NCBI RefSeq assembly: GCF_000189635.1
Contig: NW_002476539.1
Location: forward strand, 145,334 to 209,333
From: Tetrahymena thermophila SB210
Lineage: Eukaryota > Ciliophora > Oligohymenophorea > Hymenostomatida > Tetrahymenidae
Reading direction: 5' to 3'
DNA: 64,000 bases
This document shows, one piece after another, positions 60,998 through 64,000 of this stretch. A program made the translations under genes and the position numbers. Each line of letters begins with the position of its first letter. The stretch's first letter is position 1. A model generated the notes under the pieces. That model made no database searches, was not told the origin of the DNA, and was given only the letters and a program-made list of their open reading frames with translations.

Positions 60998-62669
60998 ATT
61001 ATCTTAATAATTTAATTCATTTTTACTTATCTTAAAAAGAATTTAAATTAGCTAAATAGCTAACTAGATATCTCATTTACTAACTAATTAACAATTCTAT
61101 CTTTACTAAATTATTAAGCTATATTGTTTTTGAAATTTCTATCATTTTTCAATCATAATAATTTAAATTTATATACTAATATAAAAATTTTTTTTAAATT
61201 TAAGTGTATAAAAATATCATATTAAGGGAAAAGTATAAAAAATTGAGTAAAAAATTAGGTGGAGGGGGTTTGAACTCTTAATTTATGATAATTTAGAGTA
61301 TATGGTAACATTTAGAATTCAAAGAAAATTTACATATATCTAAAAAGTAAAATTGATTAAAATTATTATGTTTATAGAAAAATAATTTTTAAAATTAAAG
61401 AATAAAAAGCATTAAAGGGGATTTTAATTATTTATTTAAATGCAATATTTAAATAAATTTAAATACTATTTATTATAACAGAAATCATTATTTGAATAAA
61501 ATAAAGATCAGTAAACAGTATGTATACCTTAAGTTTCTTACGCTTCTTATTAGAATTACCAATTATTATAGCTTTAGATATGTTTAATTATCTAAAACTG
61601 AATGGGAAAAAAAATATTAAGATTAATTTTCTTTGCTTTTAATAAATTGTTGGATTCATGAAATCTAAGATTTTGAGAAATGAAAATTTAAATTGTTTCT
61701 TATTAATTTTAGTTTTTGAAATCTTTCATAAATTCTTATTATAAAAATTAATAGGATTTTTTTATAAATCAAAGTATTGTTTTACCAAATTTTTTTAATC
61801 CTACATTAAGAATTTTTGAATACAAATTAAAAATTAGAAAGAAAAATAATTCAATTAAAGAACCAGACTCAAAAATTGTCAATTAATTTCTCAATTTTTT
61901 TTAGGCTTTATAAAACAATAATAATTTATCTTCTCTCAGTTTAGAAAAATTGAGTTTTTTTCAATAATTTACAACCTTAATCATATTTAAAAGACAAATA
62001 AAAGTATAATTTGCCAAAAATGTTTATATTTGTAAATAATTAGAAAAATTAACTATAACTCTGCTTATTGTTTATCTTTTTATGTACTTAGTATCATTTC
62101 TTTTTATCTAAATGTAACAAATTAAGAAATTTAGCTAATTAATCATTAGTTTAAATCTAAATAAAATTCATGCTATTTAATTTAATGAGGATTACAAAAA
62201 TAATTTACAAAAAATTATCATTTCTATCTTGAAAATTTGTAATTGAAATATATACTTTTTTAATTAACTAAAGCGATATAGTTATCTTGATTAAAATTCA
62301 TAATTCATAGACAATTCTTATATAAATATATGGAGCATGAATAATTAAATTTTGTGTAGTTTTTTTAGGCGAAAATAAATGATATTCAGATTCTTAATTT
62401 TTAATGGTAAAATTTGATTCTTTTATTCATTCTGATTTACTTTTAATTGACCTCTTTTATTTTATAACTAGCCATGCTTTGGTTCGAAGCAAGAGTTGAT
62501 TAGATTATCTAAATAAAATATGCATTTCATAAATATATAATTGATTATAAATACAATAAATTAAATTAAGATTTTAATAAAAAAACAAATTTAAGTGAAT
62601 ATTTACTTCTTTAAAAGCAAGATTTTTAGCTTAATTCTCTGATTGATTAGCATCAATTCCAAATAATAA
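60998..62669. other. spacer between surface-protein copies 2 and 3
   Basis: A compact 1.67-kb spacer: about 240 nt of conserved 3' flank, then the G-rich box (GGTGGAGGGGGTTTGAACTC, about 61258) and the conserved 5' flank. Short conserved stretches close to the start codon (GATTGATTAGCATC, ATATGGAGCATGAATAATTAA) recur before all three copies and may be promoter or leader elements. Confidence 0.7.
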
Positions 62670-64000
62670 ATGAAATTATATGCAAATGCAGCTACAATAA
62701 TACTATTTAATATTATTTAAATCTCTCTACAATAATTCTCTTCTATATACTCGTCTACTTACTCAAATAAGGTAGATACTCTCGACAGCATTAACTAAAT
62801 TTAATACATTGATGTAGCAAGCAAGAAAGGGTTTCTGTTTGCAACAGCTGAAGTAGAAGGACTCATAATCTTGGACTCGAATAATAATAATAAATTAATC
62901 TTTTAAGGTAAGTTGAATGACCCTCTTTATTAATCAATCGCAGTGACTAGTGATGGTTAGCATGTGTTTATAAGTATTAATAACACTTTTTGTGCATACT
63001 AATTTTTATATTCAGATAATTCATATGGCTTGTATTAATATTATTAGAATCAGACAGATGTTTCTCAAATACAATGGATATAGATACTTGAAAATGAGAA
63101 TCGAGTAATAATTACCCATCTTTCTGGACTGCTTACATTAGTCGATATAAGCAAGAGAGACAACTAAATTATAAGAATATTAGCTAATTATATTGTTTAG
63201 TCTACTTTGAAAGTACTCAAAATTACTAAGGATATGTTATGGGTAATAATTTCTGATTATAATTATGGTCTTATGGTTTTTTATTGGTAAGACCAGACAA
63301 ATGCACAATAGACTTTGAATTTAATTAATGTTGCAATATCATCTTCCGTTTCTCCTAGTTATTTTGTAATAACTTAAGATGGAAGGTTTGTCATGATCAT
63401 TGAATATTGGGATGGATTCAGTATTATTGATTTGTATCCTATTTAATAAAAGTACGTTTAAAATTAATTTACAAATTTTACTGTCGATAATCCTCCCTAA
63501 GTAGTTCACCATTGGTGGGTTGATCCAAATAGTTCACCTAATAGCTTTGCTATTACTTTGACAAATGATGAAAATTATGTGATGGTTGGGTAAAGATCTG
63601 TTGGTATTTACATTATTGACATTACTAACAAATTGAACCCTAAATTATTCCAAATAATTTCAGCTCCGTTTGATTCACTTAGTCTCATTTTATCTAAAGA
63701 TTCATAGTAATAGTATCTTTATTATTCTAATGGAAATTCGCTACTAGCCTTTAAAAAATCTGAACCAAATTTAAATTTAGATGTACCTAATATATTGAAT
63801 GTACAAAAATCGACTAGCGTCAATGCAGGAAACAGCAGATGGCGGTGGACTGGAGCTGTAGAAATAAATAATTAATTTCTCTTTTAGAGTTCTTAAGATT
63901 AAGGCTTGGCAATAATGGATTTGAGAGTGTCTCCTCAGCTTATGACTCCAGCATATTAAATACCAGTTAATATAAGTGGAACATCTGTAGATTCATTTTT
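62670..64000 (+). CDS. surface protein copy 3, 3' end outside window
   Basis: ATG 62670, open to the window edge (443 complete codons). It has the same signal peptide and N-terminal propeller as copies 1 and 2, but lacks four codons after the signal peptide (LSQS) and carries more amino-acid changes (e.g. GKLNDPLYQS where copy 1 has GKLSGPLNQA, and IVQSTLKVLK where copy 1 has TVQSTLRGLK). The frame is intact in what is visible, so it is probably a functional paralogue rather than a pseudogene. Confidence 0.85.

Larger units (their letters stand above)
45940..64000 (+). repeat. tandem segmental duplication, three units of about 7-8 kb
   Basis: Gene starts at 47567, 55610 and 62670 are 8043 and 7060 nt apart. 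Upstream flanks of about 1.3-1.7 kb, coding regions and the first 200 nt of 3' flank are all homologous. The unit contains one gene each time in the same orientation. Units 2 and 3 share a 5' segment with a GGAGG(A/T)GGAGGGGG-like box that unit 1 lacks. The unit is probably continued beyond the right edge. Confidence 0.9.

Overview
The window is nuclear DNA of a ciliate that reads TAA and TAG as glutamine and stops only at TGA, most like Tetrahymena (probably macronuclear DNA). Every recognisable conserved protein (eIF2-alpha, TRAPPC9/Trs120, a RAP-domain protein, a GRAM/VASt protein) reads through many in-frame TAA/TAG codons at glutamine-compatible positions and ends at TGA. DNA is very AT-rich, introns are mostly short (46-241 nt, GT...AG), and intergenic DNA is A/T-dominated. 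I see no rRNA, tRNA, CRISPR, insertion sequence or telomere repeat.

Layout. 3-2204 (+): 3' part of a B-box/coiled-coil/SPRY-like protein. 3087-9690 (-): eight-exon GRAM protein with a BAR-like helical N-terminus, three VASt lipid-transfer domains and a C-terminal membrane anchor. 10356-10734 (-): small two-exon gene. 11621-13453 (-): eIF2-alpha, five exons. 14871-15509 (-): a selenoprotein of the SelW/Rdx type with an in-frame TGA in a CxxU motif, tandem TGA stops and a SECIS-like hairpin downstream. 15779-16250 (-): degenerate open region. 18039-20332 (+): ciliate two-pass membrane protein; its 3' end has a decayed copy at 16630-17020. 20658-20680: G-quadruplex-type G tract. 22397-22660 (-) and 22820-23296 (+): small unknown genes. 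23695-25164 (-): RAP-domain protein. 26010-27379 (-): unknown. 28288-32605 (-): TRAPPC9/Trs120, nine exons, with one apparent 1-nt frameshift. 33601-35154 and 36004-38487 (-): two leucine-rich-repeat genes built largely of one exon per repeat. 39597-42931 and 43841-45094 (-): a large coiled-coil protein and an upstream gene that may be its first exon. 47567-52969, 55610-60997 and 62670 to the window end (+): a tandem array of three large paralogous surface proteins (signal peptide, LVIVD-repeat propeller, cadherin-like domain, one TM, long cytoplasmic tail).

How the genes relate. This is a patchwork of housekeeping genes (translation initiation, Golgi/endosome tethering, sterol transfer at membrane contacts, organelle RNA metabolism) and expanded ciliate families. 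The most striking point is the use of the code: TAA and TAG encode Gln, and in one gene TGA encodes selenocysteine while also serving as the terminator, so all three standard stop codons have a sense meaning here. Exon coordinates were derived by hand; for the multi-exon genes where all phases add up to whole codons (GRAM/VASt, eIF2-alpha, TRAPPC9, membrane protein, coiled-coil protein) I regard them as reliable.
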